DNA of 12,602 nt, taken from the NCBI GenBank assembly GCA_963820955.1, contig CAWGCA010000006.1, positions 1 to 12,602 of the forward strand, written 5' to 3'. A model generated the notes under the pieces. It was given only the letters and a program-made list of their open reading frames with translations, was not told where the DNA came from and did not search any database. Both the position numbers and the translations under genes were made by a program. Source of the DNA: CAWGCA01 sp963820955. GTDB taxonomy: Bacteria > Pseudomonadota > Gammaproteobacteria > Chromatiales > Chromatiaceae. Below, piece after piece: positions 1 through 7,988 of this stretch (its first letter is position 1; every line of letters begins with the position of its first letter).

Positions 1-149
1 TTTCTACCAGCAGCTAGTGGGCCATGCGGGAAGTTCGGTAACCCACAGCCAGTCCACAAGCCGGGTTGGCAAGGCACGCGAGCGCAGGACTGGCCGTCGC
101 CAGTTCCAGCGAGTGTAACGCGGTCAACGTGGCTTGTGGGCTGGCCCGG

Positions 150-321
150 AAACAAACACATTCTTGATGCCCTTGGGAGCACTGCTTTGCCAACCTGGCC
201 TGGCGACTGCATAACACCCGGCAACGTTACCCGTTGCGTGACTGCCGATATAGCCAAAATTGTAAGTATATTGGGAAGTGAGCTGGACAGAATAGTATCG
301 GTCTTTCGCCATCTCGGGCAC
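150..321 (-). pseudogene. DUF1254-family protein fragment fused to a P450 relic
   Basis: The minus-strand frame from 450 to 124 changes identity at about 320. After the P450 text ending DEFIV comes PEMAKDRYYSVQL, then YTYNFGYIGS, TTGN-like ATGN, and RPGWQ...PKGIKNVF. This order (DRYYSVQL, YIGSxxTGN, GPGWxG, PxGIKxV) is the core signature of the DUF1254 domain, a family of mostly exported proteins of poorly known function. Only about 57 residues of that core remain. The normal N-terminus and the C-terminal DUF1214-type part are absent. Below about 150 the frame runs to a stop at 124 with no recognisable continuation in any frame. No start codon or ribosome site of its own is visible. It is a dead fragment; the family call rests on remembered motif order. 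Confidence 0.6.
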
Positions 322-1120
322 AATGAATTCATCCGCTTTCTCGATGGCGCTCTCGTCACGATTGCCAGACAGGTACCACATAACCAGCTTGTCGCTCTTC
401 TTGATCTGCCTGCCCTGGAACTCTATATCTTGCTTCGCCGTGGGGCGCATATGGGCCAGCCGAGTTTACCAGCGGATGATCTCGAGACCATGCCGGGGAT
501 GAGCGCCGTGTTTTTGCGCAGATTTTCGTACTCCGCAGGATTCTGGTTCAGGGCGAGCACTCCACCAATCATAGAGTTACGTGTCGTATCGTTACCGCTC
601 ACGATCAGCAGGACGATGTTTCCCAAGAGTTCCATCGGGCGATCCACCAGGTCTGCTGTGTGGGGATCGCGCTGCAGCAGGGAGATGAGATCCAGCATGT
701 TCTCGCTCTGGCGACCCTTGCGTTCATGCCACAGGCTGGTAAATACCTGCAGGCATTCCACAAAGCCGTTATAGCGCTCTTCGTTGGTCACATCTCCACC
801 GCCCATGGACGGTGAACCTGCCGCAAGGTCCGGCCAGTAGATCAATTTTCTGCGCTGTTCGAAGGGAAAGTCAAACAGCATCGCCAGCATCTGGGTGGTC
901 AGGTTGACGGATACTTCATCGACCCATCTCGCACTCGATCTGCTGGAGTGCATCGAAGAACTCGACGCCCGATTGTGTGCAATGCAAGCTGGTCGGTTAC
1001 GCTGAGATAGGCAGGTACGAGGATTCCTCGACCTGGATCTTCGCGGCATCCTGTCTGGGGCTTCTTGGGCACCACGATCAACACCTTGCTCCATCAACCC
1101 ATGATTCGGGTGTTGCCAAG
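322..1120 (-). pseudogene. CYP153-like cytochrome P450 remnant (alkane/fatty-acid terminal hydroxylase family)
   Basis: The minus strand between 926 and 485 reads WVDEVSVNLTTQMLAMLFDFPFE, then RPMELLGN, LLIVSGNDTTRN, GGVLALNQNP and ALIPGMVS. These match the CYP153 core, including the I-helix GNDTTRN oxygen-activation motif. A single G is missing at about 484, where MVS should continue EIIRWQTPLAHMRR. In the new frame IIRW is followed by TAA (466-468) in place of the expected Q codon. The homology then goes on through MRPTAKQDIEFQG and VMWYLSGNRD to DEFIV at about 322. The haem-cysteine loop and C-terminus are gone, replaced by DUF1254 sequence. Upstream, weaker homology (VVPKK, then AAKIQVEE) continues in shifted frames to about 1120 with a stop inside. 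The known family hydroxylates n-alkanes or fatty acids; this copy cannot make an enzyme. Frame breaks: about 1050, 925 and 484. Confidence 0.75.
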
Positions 1121-1337
1121 AGGCTGACGACTTTCCCTGTATGGGACAGTCGAAGAATGGGCCAAAGCCCTGGGGCTGTCGGGGCGTTAGCGCACATAGC
1201 GTGCCTGCCAGGCGTTGCGGTACGCAACCGCGAACCGAGTTCGAGGGCATCCGGCCAAACGGCTTGAACATGATCCTCGCTGTCGGCAAAAGCGAGCGCC
1301 ACTTGTGTTCGATAACAAACAGACGGCGAGGATCAAT

Positions 1338-1346
1338 TGCTATAAT
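1338..1346 (+). promoter_or_regulatory. Extended -10 promoter for the CFA-like methyltransferase
   Basis: TGC followed by a perfect TATAAT (1341-1346) gives a TGnTATAAT extended -10 element. No good -35 hexamer lies 16-18 bases upstream, which extended -10 promoters can tolerate. Transcription would begin near 1353 and give a leader of about 120 nt before the start codon at 1476. The divergent P450 wreckage leaves this as the only obvious promoter for the gene. Confidence 0.5.
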
Positions 1347-1441
1347 TTGAATACAAAGGGAAAGCCAGGCGCGCAATGGCTGCCAGTGGTAATATACAAA
1401 GGTGGAAAGCAGCGCGTATTGTACATGACAGTGCGCCAGAT

Positions 1442-1468
1442 GAACGGTCCCTCCGTTCGATTAGGAGG
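1442..1468 (+). promoter_or_regulatory. Leader hairpin and alternative pairing that covers the Shine-Dalgarno
   Basis: GAACGG (1442-1447) and CCGTTC (1453-1458) form a perfect 6-bp stem with a 5-nt loop just upstream of the ribosome site AGGAGG (1463-1468). CCTCC (1450-1454) lies across that loop and stem and is exactly complementary to GGAGG (1464-1468). The two pairings exclude each other, so one exposes and the other hides the ribosome site. This is seen as sequence only; regulation is inferred. Confidence 0.35.
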
Positions 1469-1475
1469 CAAGAAG

Positions 1476-2651
1476 ATGGGGGTTACCAGCGTACCCGCAT
1501 CGTCAACGATCTATGATCGGTTACTGCGGCGGATTCAGAAGCAATTGGCCAACCGGGTGAAGATTCCTTTCGAGATCCGGTTGTGGAGCGACAGTGTCTA
1601 TCGTTTCGGAGAAGGCGAGCCCGCGGTCGATATCCTGGTCCGCGATCGCAAGGGTCTAGCCGCCCTCGGTCGGCTGGACGAGTTGGGCATCTGCGAGGCC
1701 TATATGGCCGGCAGCCTGGACGTGGTGGGAGACATGCTGCGGTTTGTCGGCCTGCGGGATGCGTTGAGCGACAGCCATCCGCTGGACTACCTGTGGCGCC
1801 GTGTCGCACCCTGGATCGTCGGGCGGTTCACGACCAACCGCCAGGCGATCGCGACCCACTACGAGTTCGCCAACGACTTTTATCTCGAATTTCTCGATCC
1901 GACCCGCTGCTATTCCCAGGCGCTGTTCGAGCGCGACGACGAGGCACTGGAAACGGCCCAGGCCCGCAAGCTGGATTTCGCCATCGATGCTTGCGGGCTG
2001 AAGCCAGGAGATCGCGTCCTGGACGTGGGCGGCGGTTGGGGCAGCTTCACGGAGCACGCGGGCCGCCGCGGCATCCAGGTCACGGCCCTGACGATTCCCC
2101 ACCAGTCGGAGCAGTTTCTGAAAGACTTGATCGAGCGCATCCAGCTTCCCGCCCGGGTGCTGAACCAGGATTTCCTGAGGTACGACTCGCCGGAGCCCTT
2201 TGACGCGATCGTCATCCTCGGGGTGATGGAGCACCTGCCCGATTATCCCGCCGTGCTGAAGCGACTCCAGCACCTGCTGAAGCCGGGTGGGCGCGTCTAT
2301 CTCGACGCCAGTGCCTTTCGGGAAAAGTATGTGAAGCCGACCTTCGTCTCACGCTACATCTTTCCGGGCGACCATTCCTACTTCTGCCTGCACGATTTCC
2401 TGGCTGCGGCTGCCAGGACGCCGTTGGACGTGCTGGCGGTCTACAACGACCGCCACAGCTATTACCTCACCTGCAAGGCATGGGCCGAAAACCTGGACGC
2501 CGCCCGGGACGAGATCGTCAGCCGCTGGGGCGAGGCGCTGTACCGGCGCTTCCGGCTCTATCTCTGGGGATCGGCCTTCGCTTTTCTCAATCGGGGCATG
2601 GAAGCCTATCGTGTGCTCTTGGAGCGACCCCGGGAGGCTGCCGTACACTGA
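1476..2651 (+). CDS. Cyclopropane-fatty-acyl-phospholipid-synthase-like SAM methyltransferase
   Basis: This 391-residue protein of the Cfa/Cma family is predicted to transfer a methyl or methylene group from S-adenosylmethionine to unsaturated acyl chains of membrane phospholipids. ATG 1476 is chosen because AGGAGG sits 7 nt upstream; in-frame starts at 1440 and 1215 lack one. The N-terminal acyl-binding-type domain covers residues 1-120. HYEFANDFYLEFLDP (129-142) is the family hallmark, VLDVGGGWGSF (181-191) the SAM-binding loop, and GVMEHL (249-254) the acidic active-site motif. The C-terminal Y-x-x-T-x-x-AW (329-336) is also present. Oddly, the Cys after the YS of the DP...YS motif is Gln (Q148), and the HTI segment that carries a bicarbonate-binding His in E. 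coli Cfa is DAS (277-279). The catalytic Glu (E252) remains. It may therefore be a Cfa relative with a different product. Its own promoter lies upstream and the efflux operon starts 160 nt downstream. Confidence 0.85.
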   Translation: MGVTSVPASSTIYDRLLRRIQKQLANRVKIPFEIRLWSDSVYRFGEGEPAVDILVRDRKGLAALGRLDELGICEAYMAGSLDVVGDMLRFVGLRDALSDSHPLDYLWRRVAPWIVGRFTTNRQAIATHYEFANDFYLEFLDPTRCYSQALFERDDEALETAQARKLDFAIDACGLKPGDRVLDVGGGWGSFTEHAGRRGIQVTALTIPHQSEQFLKDLIERIQLPARVLNQDFLRYDSPEPFDAIVILGVMEHLPDYPAVLKRLQHLLKPGGRVYLDASAFREKYVKPTFVSRYIFPGDHSYFCLHDFLAAAARTPLDVLAVYNDRHSYYLTCKAWAENLDAARDEIVSRWGEALYRRFRLYLWGSAFAFLNRGMEAYRVLLERPREAAVH

Positions 2652-2810
2652 TCCGTCCAGCGTATTGAGGAAAAATGGCATGAGGAGCGGCGATGACGGG
2701 ATGCAGCCAGCGACTTTCTCGAACCGGGTGCGGCAGAGGTATTCTAAGACCGCTTGCGGCGGATAGTTTGCTTTTAAGGCATCACTTATATTGCATATTT
2801 GGAATACGCC

Positions 2811-3869
2811 ATGATTCCCTCAATTTTCAAAACGACCCTGGCAGCATTGCTGATGGGCTTGGTGCTGGCCGCTTCCGCTGCCGACATCTCGAAGCTGGAG
2901 ACGGCCCAGGCGGAATTGCGCCAGCTGCCCCGGGAGTTCCGGCTGGACGGCACGGTGGAGGCAGTGAACCGCACCACCGTGTCGGCCCAGACCAGCGGCC
3001 AAGTACAGGAGATCCTGTACGACGTTGACGACTACGTGGAGAAAGGTGCGGTGCTGGCGGTGCTGAAGGACACCGAGCACCAATCCCGGGTGAACCGGGC
3101 CGCCGCCGACCTGACGGGGGCCGTGGCTCAGCGCCAGGAGGCCGAAGACGAGTACAGGCGCAGCAAGGAGCTTTTCACCAAGAAGCTGGTGGCTGAGTCC
3201 ACCTTGGACAAGGCCGCATCGGCCCTGAAGAGCGCCACAGCGCGCTTCGAGGCGGCCCAGGCGGATCTGGCCCAGGCCCAGGAGCAGTTGGAGTACACGC
3301 GCATCCGTGCGCCCTTTGCCGGCATCGTTACCGAGCGCCAAGTACAGGTGGGCGAGACCGCTCAGCCTGGCCAGCGGGTTATGAGCGGTATCTCCCTGGA
3401 GCAGTTGCGGGTCAGCGTGGACGTGCCCCAGAGTGTGGTGCCACTGGTGCGCGAGTTCGGCCAAGCGCGGGTGCAGTACCAGAACGGGGACTGGGTGGTG
3501 GTGCAGAAGATCACCATGTACCCCATCGCCGACCACGGCTCCAATACCTTCAAGGTGCGGTTGTGGCTGCCGGAGGGGACCGCCAAGCTGTTCCCCGGCA
3601 TGTTCGTCAAGACCTCTTTCGTCACCGGCATCAAGGAGGACCTGGTGGTGCCGGTCCAGGCCGTGGTGTACCGCTCCGAGGTGACCGGGGTGTACGTAGT
3701 GGAGGATGACGGCAGGGTGCGTTTCCGCCACGTTCGGGCGGGCCAGCGCAGCGCCAATGGCCACGTGCTGGTTTTGGCGGGGCTCATGCCCGGCGAACGG
3801 GTGGCCCTCGATCCTATCGCCGCCAGCGTGGAGCTGAAGCGCCAGCGGGCAGAGCAAGGGCATGAGTAA
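2811..3869 (+). CDS. RND efflux periplasmic adaptor (membrane fusion protein)
   Basis: This 352-residue HlyD/AcrA-type adaptor would link the inner-membrane RND pump to an outer-membrane channel. Residues 1-23 look like a Sec signal peptide with a likely cut after ASA and no lipobox cysteine, so the protein should be soluble or peripheral in the periplasm. Residues 45-90 are the first lipoyl half (SAQTSGQVQEI, GAVLAVLK). Residues 90-162 form an Ala/Glu/Gln-rich alpha-helical hairpin. The second lipoyl half follows from 163 (RIRAPFAGIVTERQVQVGE), then the beta-barrel and membrane-proximal domain (FPGMFVKTSF). ATG 2811 is preceded by a weak GGAA; a TTG four codons earlier is also possible. The end overlaps the pump gene by 8 bases (3862-3869), so translation is probably coupled. 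The substrate cannot be read from sequence. Confidence 0.9.
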   Translation: MIPSIFKTTLAALLMGLVLAASAADISKLETAQAELRQLPREFRLDGTVEAVNRTTVSAQTSGQVQEILYDVDDYVEKGAVLAVLKDTEHQSRVNRAAADLTGAVAQRQEAEDEYRRSKELFTKKLVAESTLDKAASALKSATARFEAAQADLAQAQEQLEYTRIRAPFAGIVTERQVQVGETAQPGQRVMSGISLEQLRVSVDVPQSVVPLVREFGQARVQYQNGDWVVVQKITMYPIADHGSNTFKVRLWLPEGTAKLFPGMFVKTSFVTGIKEDLVVPVQAVVYRSEVTGVYVVEDDGRVRFRHVRAGQRSANGHVLVLAGLMPGERVALDPIAASVELKRQRAEQGHE

Positions 3870-4932
3870 GCTGGGCATTTCCGGGCGCATCGCCAAGCGC
3901 TTCCAGTCCACTCAGATCACCCCGTTGCTGGCCCTGGTGGGCCTGTTGCTGGGGTTCTTCGCGGTCCTGGTGACCCCTCGCGAGGAGGAGCCCCAGATCA
4001 ATGTCACCTTCGCCAACGTGTTCATCCCCTTCCCCGGCGTCTCCGCCGCCGAGGTGGAGCACCTGGTGGCGGGGCCGGCGGAGCAGGTGCTCTCCGAGAT
4101 CGACGGCATCAAGCATGTATACTCAACCTCGCGTCCCGGCATGGCGGTGATCACGGTGCAGTTCAGGGTGGGCGAGAACCGGGAGGACGCCATCGTGCGG
4201 CTGTTCTCCAAGGTCTATTCCAACCAGGACTGGCTGCCACCCAACCTGGGCGTGGGCCAGCCCATCATCAAGCCCAAAGGCATCGACGACGTGCCCATCG
4301 TGTCGGTCACCCTGTGGTCCGAGGACCCGGACACCGGCGCCTACGAGCTGGGTCAGGTGGCACACGCCATCGAGTCGGAACTCAAGCGTGTCTCCGGTAC
4401 CCGGGACATTTACACCGTAGGCGCCCCCCGGCGGGTCATGAACGTCCTGCTGGACCCCCAGGCCCTTGCCGGCTACGGGGTGGACCTGCCCGATCTGCGC
4501 CGTGCCCTGCAGGCGGCCAACCATACCCGCGACGACCTGAGCGTTACCGCCGAGAACAAAGAGTTTCTGGTGCAGGCCGGCACCTTCCTCACCAGTGCCG
4601 AAGAGATAGGCGAGCTGGTGGTGGGGGTGCACGAGGGGCGGCCCGTGTTTCTGCGCGACGTGGCCCGGGTGAAGGAGGGACCGGATCAGCCAGAGCAGTA
4701 CGTGTGGATCGGCACCGGCCCCCAGGCGGCGACCAAGGGGCTGGCGGTGTCCGGTACCTTCCCGGCCGTCACTCTGGCGGTGGCCAAAAAGGCCGGTACC
4801 AACGCGGTGGAGATCTCGCGCCGGGTCATCGACCGTTTCGAACAGTTGCGCGGCACCTTCATCCCGGACGGGGTCCAGGTCACGGTCACCCGCAACTACG
4901 GCGAGACCGCCGACCCAAGGCAAAGAAGCTGA
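3862..4932 (+). CDS. RND efflux pump, N-terminal part (frame broken near 4914)
   Basis: This is the first third of an AcrB-like inner-membrane proton-driven exporter. Residues 20-38 are TM1 (PLLALVGLLLGFFAVLV), followed by the periplasmic porter start (EEPQINVTFANVFIPFPG, AAEVEHLVAGPAEQVL). The family-like text ends with RNYGETAD at 4914. It should then read AKAKK: the DNA GACCCAAGGCAAAG fits GAC-GCC-AAG-GCA-AAG with one G missing. Without that base the frame adds six unrelated residues and stops at 4932. Restoring the base joins this part to the segment from 4917 into a 1070-residue protein, a normal RND length. A mutation this clean, with both sides otherwise perfect, is either very recent or a sequencing error. 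Confidence 0.85.
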   Translation: MSKLGISGRIAKRFQSTQITPLLALVGLLLGFFAVLVTPREEEPQINVTFANVFIPFPGVSAAEVEHLVAGPAEQVLSEIDGIKHVYSTSRPGMAVITVQFRVGENREDAIVRLFSKVYSNQDWLPPNLGVGQPIIKPKGIDDVPIVSVTLWSEDPDTGAYELGQVAHAIESELKRVSGTRDIYTVGAPRRVMNVLLDPQALAGYGVDLPDLRRALQAANHTRDDLSVTAENKEFLVQAGTFLTSAEEIGELVVGVHEGRPVFLRDVARVKEGPDQPEQYVWIGTGPQAATKGLAVSGTFPAVTLAVAKKAGTNAVEISRRVIDRFEQLRGTFIPDGVQVTVTRNYGETADPRQRS

Positions 4933-7073
4933 TCACCAAGCTGGCCTTCGCCACTGCTTCGGTGGTGGCGCTGGTGTTGCTGGCCCTGGGCTGGCGCGAG
5001 GCCATCATCGTGGGCGCCGCGGTGGTGGTGACCCTGGCCATCACCCTGTTCGCCTCCTGGGCCTGGGGCTTCACCCTAAACCGGGTCTCTCTGTTCGCCC
5101 TCATCTTCTCCATCGGCATCCTGGTGGACGACGCCATCGTGGTGGTGGAGAACATCCACCGTCATCTGGCCCTGGGGGCCAGGAACCTGCTGGAGGCCAT
5201 CCCCAGGGCGGTGGACGAGGTGGGTGGTCCCACCATCCTGGCCACCTTCACGGTCATCGCCGCCCTGCTGCCCATGGCCTTCGTCAGCGGGCTCATGGGG
5301 CCCTATATGAGTCCCATCCCCATAAACGCCTCCATGGGCATGCTGATCTCCCTGGCGGTGGCCTTCGTCTTCACTCCCTGGCTGACCAACCGCATGCTGG
5401 GGAAGGTGGCCCATCTCCACGCCCAGGGACATGCGGAGGTCGTCGAGTCCAGGCTGTACCGCTTCTTCAGCCGCATCATGCTGCCCTTTCTGGGCGCCAA
5501 CGGTCGGCGCAACCGCTGGTTCCTGCTGGCTGGCATCCTGCTGCTGATCGCGGGCTCCATCTCGCTCACGACCACCGGAGCGGTGGTACTCAAGATGCTG
5601 CCGTTCGACAATAAGTCCGAATTCCAGGTGGTGCTGGACATGCCCGAGGGCACCAGTCTGGAGCGCACCACCCGGGTGCTGGACGAGATGGCGGACTATC
5701 TGGCGACGGTGCCGGAGGTGAGTGACTATCAGGTTTACGCCGGTACCGCCGCCCCCATCAGCTTCAATGGCCTGTTGCGCCAATACTATCTCAGGGAAGG
5801 CGCCAACCTGGGCGACCTCCAGGTTAACCTGGTGGAAAAGCACCACCGCACCCGCAAGAGCCACGAGATCGCCCTGACGGTGCGCGAGCCGGTACAGGCC
5901 ATCGCTCTGCGCTACGGCGGTAACGCCAAGATCGTGGAGGTGCCGCCGGGGCCGCCGGTGATGTCGCCCCTGGTAGCGGAGGTCTACGGCATCAACTACG
6001 CGGGCCAGATCGAGGCAGCGCGCAAGGTACGCACGGTCATGGAGGGAACCGCGGACATCGTAGACGTGGACGACTCGGTGGAGTTCCCCTCCTTGAAGAG
6101 CATCCTGCAGGTGGACCGGGCCAAGGCAACGCGCCTGGGCGTGTCCCAGAGCGCAGTGGTCGAGGCCCTGGCCACGGTGATGGACGGTGAGGACATGAGC
6201 TTCATCCACGGCGAGACGGTGAAATATGCGGTGCCCATCCGGGTCAAGTACGCCGAGGAGGACAAGGCCGAGCTGGAGCAGGTGTTGTCCCTGCGAGTGC
6301 GCGCCCAGGGCGGTGCCCTGGTACCTCTGTCGGAGATCGTGCAGGTGATCGCCAGCCAGCGCAGCCACTCTATCCAGCACAAAGACTTGCTGCCGGTGGT
6401 CTACGTTACCGGGGATATGGCTGGTCAGACCGATAGTCCCCTGTATGGCATGTTCGACATCTTTGGCACTCTGGAGGAGCAGGATACCCAGCAATGGCTG
6501 CTGGCCCAGCCGGATAATCCCTACGAGTACAGCGTCAAGTGGGATGGCGAGTGGCAGGTCACCTACGAGACCTTCCGCGACATGGGTATCGCCTATTCGG
6601 TGGGCTTGCTGCTCATCTATCTGCTGGTGGTGGCCCAGTTCCGCAGTTACCTGGTGCCGCTGGTGATCATGGCACCCATCCCGCTGACCATCATCGGCAT
6701 CCTGCCGGGCCACGCCATCCTGGGGGCGCAGTTCACCGCTACTTCCATGATCGGCATGATCGCCCTGGCCGGCATCATCGTGCGCAACTCCATCCTGCTG
6801 GTGGACTTCATCAACCAGCAGGTGCGCGAGGGCATGGACTTCGTGGCGGCCACCATCAACTCCGCGGCTGTGCGGGCCAAGCCCATCACGCTCACGGGTC
6901 TTGCGGCCATGGCCGGCGCCTTCTTCATCCTGGACGATCCGATTTTCTCAGGCTTGGCGGTGGCGCTGATCTTCGGCTTGTTCGTCTCCACCGTGCTGAC
7001 GCTGATCGTGATACCGGTGGTCTACTTCGCGGCCATGCGCAACCGCTTGGAACAGATTCGGGCGACGGAATAG
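4917..7073 (+). CDS. RND efflux pump, C-terminal part (continues the gene starting at 3862)
   Basis: The downstream two-thirds of the same pump (718 codons) has no start codon of its own at the junction; the frame is open further upstream only as a shadow. It holds the first membrane bundle with GILVDDAIVVVENIHRH (codons for the Asp pair at 5127-5132). This Asp pair matches the proton-relay Asp407-Asp408 of AcrB and is typical of the HAE branch rather than metal-exporting CzcA types. The second periplasmic porter loop and second membrane bundle follow (VGLLLIYLLVVAQFRSYLVPLVIM, GMIALAGIIVRNSILLVDFI). A basic C-terminal tail ends at TAG 7073. No outer-membrane TolC-type gene follows, so the channel must be shared or encoded elsewhere. 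Confidence 0.85.
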   Translation, partial: KAKKLITKLAFATASVVALVLLALGWREAIIVGAAVVVTLAITLFASWAWGFTLNRVSLFALIFSIGILVDDAIVVVENIHRHLALGARNLLEAIPRAVDEVGGPTILATFTVIAALLPMAFVSGLMGPYMSPIPINASMGMLISLAVAFVFTPWLTNRMLGKVAHLHAQGHAEVVESRLYRFFSRIMLPFLGANGRRNRWFLLAGILLLIAGSISLTTTGAVVLKMLPFDNKSEFQVVLDMPEGTSLERTTRVLDEMADYLATVPEVSDYQVYAGTAAPISFNGLLRQYYLREGANLGDLQVNLVEKHHRTRKSHEIALTVREPVQAIALRYGGNAKIVEVPPGPPVMSPLVAEVYGINYAGQIEAARKVRTVMEGTADIVDVDDSVEFPSLKSILQVDRAKATRLGVSQSAVVEALATVMDGEDMSFIHGETVKYAVPIRVKYAEEDKAELEQVLSLRVRAQGGALVPLSEIVQVIASQRSHSIQHKDLLPVVYVTGDMAGQTDSPLYGMFDIFGTLEEQDTQQWLLAQPDNPYEYSVKWDGEWQVTYETFRDMGIAYSVGLLLIYLLVVAQFRSYLVPLVIMAPIPLTIIGILPGHAILGAQFTATSMIGMIALAGIIVRNSILLVDFINQQVREGMDFVAATINSAAVRAKPITLTGLAAMAGAFFILDDPIFSGLAVALIFGLFVSTVLTLIVIPVVYFAAMRNRLEQIRATE

Positions 7074-7484
7074 TGCCCAAGGAAGGAATGAGGCGGGGCT
7101 ATGCCACTATGGAAGATCCTGCCCCCCCACCATGGACCGGGAACACCTGGGTATTTCGTTGCACCTTGGTTATGCGCAAATCGTTGGCGCATTGGTTGTT
7201 GGTAAAGGGTGCGCTTACTATATCCTGCATGCAGGGCCGCAACAAATGGTGACCTCTACATGCCCGTAAGCCTCGGCAGCATTAAAGAGCCAAGACTCAG
7301 CACCAGAAAGAATCCACACATATCGCTGAGCGTGGTGAGGATGCGGCGGCTGGATCCACCTTCATTCTCTTTAATAGAAACGGAACGGTTCTGCCGAGAG
7401 ATACTGCCATCAGGGTGTTACGCGCCTGGGCTACATCAACGAGGAGACCGATCCTGACCAATACTTCTACCCTTGATTCGATAG
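7074..7484 (+). other. Intergenic tract after the RND operon, no supported gene
   Basis: About 410 bases with no convincing gene or terminator. TTGGTT (7192-7197) and TACTAT (7216-7221) with an 18-nt spacer could be a weak sigma-70 promoter. Near the right end, one frame reads QGVTRLGYINEETDPDQYF (about 7411-7467), which looks protein-like. It has no start or ribosome site and stops at 7473-7475; I do not recognise it. The tract may be decayed coding DNA. Confidence 0.35.
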
Positions 7485-7530
7485 CGACTTTTATCTCGAA
7501 TTTCTCGATCCGCCTCGCTGATATTCGCAG
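7476..7530 (+). pseudogene. Relic of a second CFA-like methyltransferase
   Basis: The plus frame reads FDSDFYLEFLDPPR, a stop, then YSQK, which parallels FANDFYLEFLDPTRCYSQ of the methyltransferase gene at 1476. Bases 7485-7512 are identical to 1874-1901 over 28 positions; the next 18 differ at about five. The family hallmark is therefore present at both DNA and protein level, but nothing before or after it is CFA-like. The fragment ends exactly where the ribosome site of the DUF1840 gene begins. It is a duplication scar or the stump of a deleted paralogue. Confidence 0.6.
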
Positions 7531-7546
7531 AAGGAGTGATGTTCTC

Positions 7547-7861
7547 ATGTTGGTGAAATTTCAAACCAAGTCCCAGGCCACCATCACCATGTTCGGCGAC
7601 ATCGCCGTGACGCTCATCAAACTGATGGGGCACAGCGGAACTGTTCCGAGCGCTCTGCTGGCCGAGGAAGTGCCAGCCGCCCTGGCACGCCTGAAGGCGG
7701 CCGTCGCGGAGCACTCCAACGAACCGCTGGACCCCCAGGACGGCTCGTCGCGGGACGGCGACGAAGGGCAAAGCGTCAGCCTTGCTCATCGGGCATTGCC
7801 CTTGATCGAGATGCTCACTGCCGCTGCCGCGGGGCGCGAGAATGTCATGTGGGACAAATGA
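7547..7861 (+). CDS. DUF1840 domain-containing protein
   Basis: A 104-residue small cytosolic protein. The N-terminus MLVKFQTKSQATITMFGDIAV and the following LIKLMGHSGTVPSALLAEEVPAAL are the conserved face of DUF1840, found in many beta- and gammaproteobacteria with no known function. The middle (residues 50-80) is a charged, probably flexible linker rich in Asp, Ser and Gly. The end is a short helix (HRALPLIEMLTAAAA), as in the family. ATG 7547 has AAGGAG at 7531-7536 with a 10-nt spacer. The frame stays open upstream to 7415, but that part overlaps the CFA relic in another frame and has no ribosome site. No operon partner is evident on either side. Confidence 0.85.
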   Translation: MLVKFQTKSQATITMFGDIAVTLIKLMGHSGTVPSALLAEEVPAALARLKAAVAEHSNEPLDPQDGSSRDGDEGQSVSLAHRALPLIEMLTAAAAGRENVMWDK

Positions 7862-7942
7862 TTTGGCTTGGTAGTTAACCCGTTGACGATCGGCTCCGCG
7901 GACATGGTCTTGTGACTGGTGCCGCTGACCCCAGACTTGGTT

Positions 7943-7955
7943 CGCGAGCCTCGCG
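7943..7955. other. Short GC-rich hairpin
   Basis: CGCGA (7943-7947), GCC loop, TCGCG (7951-7955), followed on the plus strand by a purine-rich run rather than T residues. It does not qualify as an intrinsic terminator for the DUF1840 gene, although it is the only compact stem in the 130 bases downstream of it. Confidence 0.25.
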
Positions 7956-7988
7956 GAAAAAGTATGCTAACCAGAGCCGGTCTGAGTA

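Noticed and set aside
1..149. Continuation of the DUF1254 relic
   Set aside because: None of the three minus-strand frames matches the expected downstream DUF1254 text.
2693..3028. Plus-strand ORF with a fair ribosome site (GAGGAG, ATG 2693)
   Set aside because: It runs through the adaptor gene's signal peptide in another frame, has no recognisable motif, and the adaptor frame is clearly the real one.
5076..6713. Very long minus-strand open frame inside the RND pump
   Set aside because: It is rich in His, Gln and Gly, as expected from the antisense of GC-rich membrane-protein codons; there is no ribosome site or domain.
7079..7130. Possible terminator after the RND pump
   Set aside because: The G-rich and C-rich runs do not pair well and no T tract follows.
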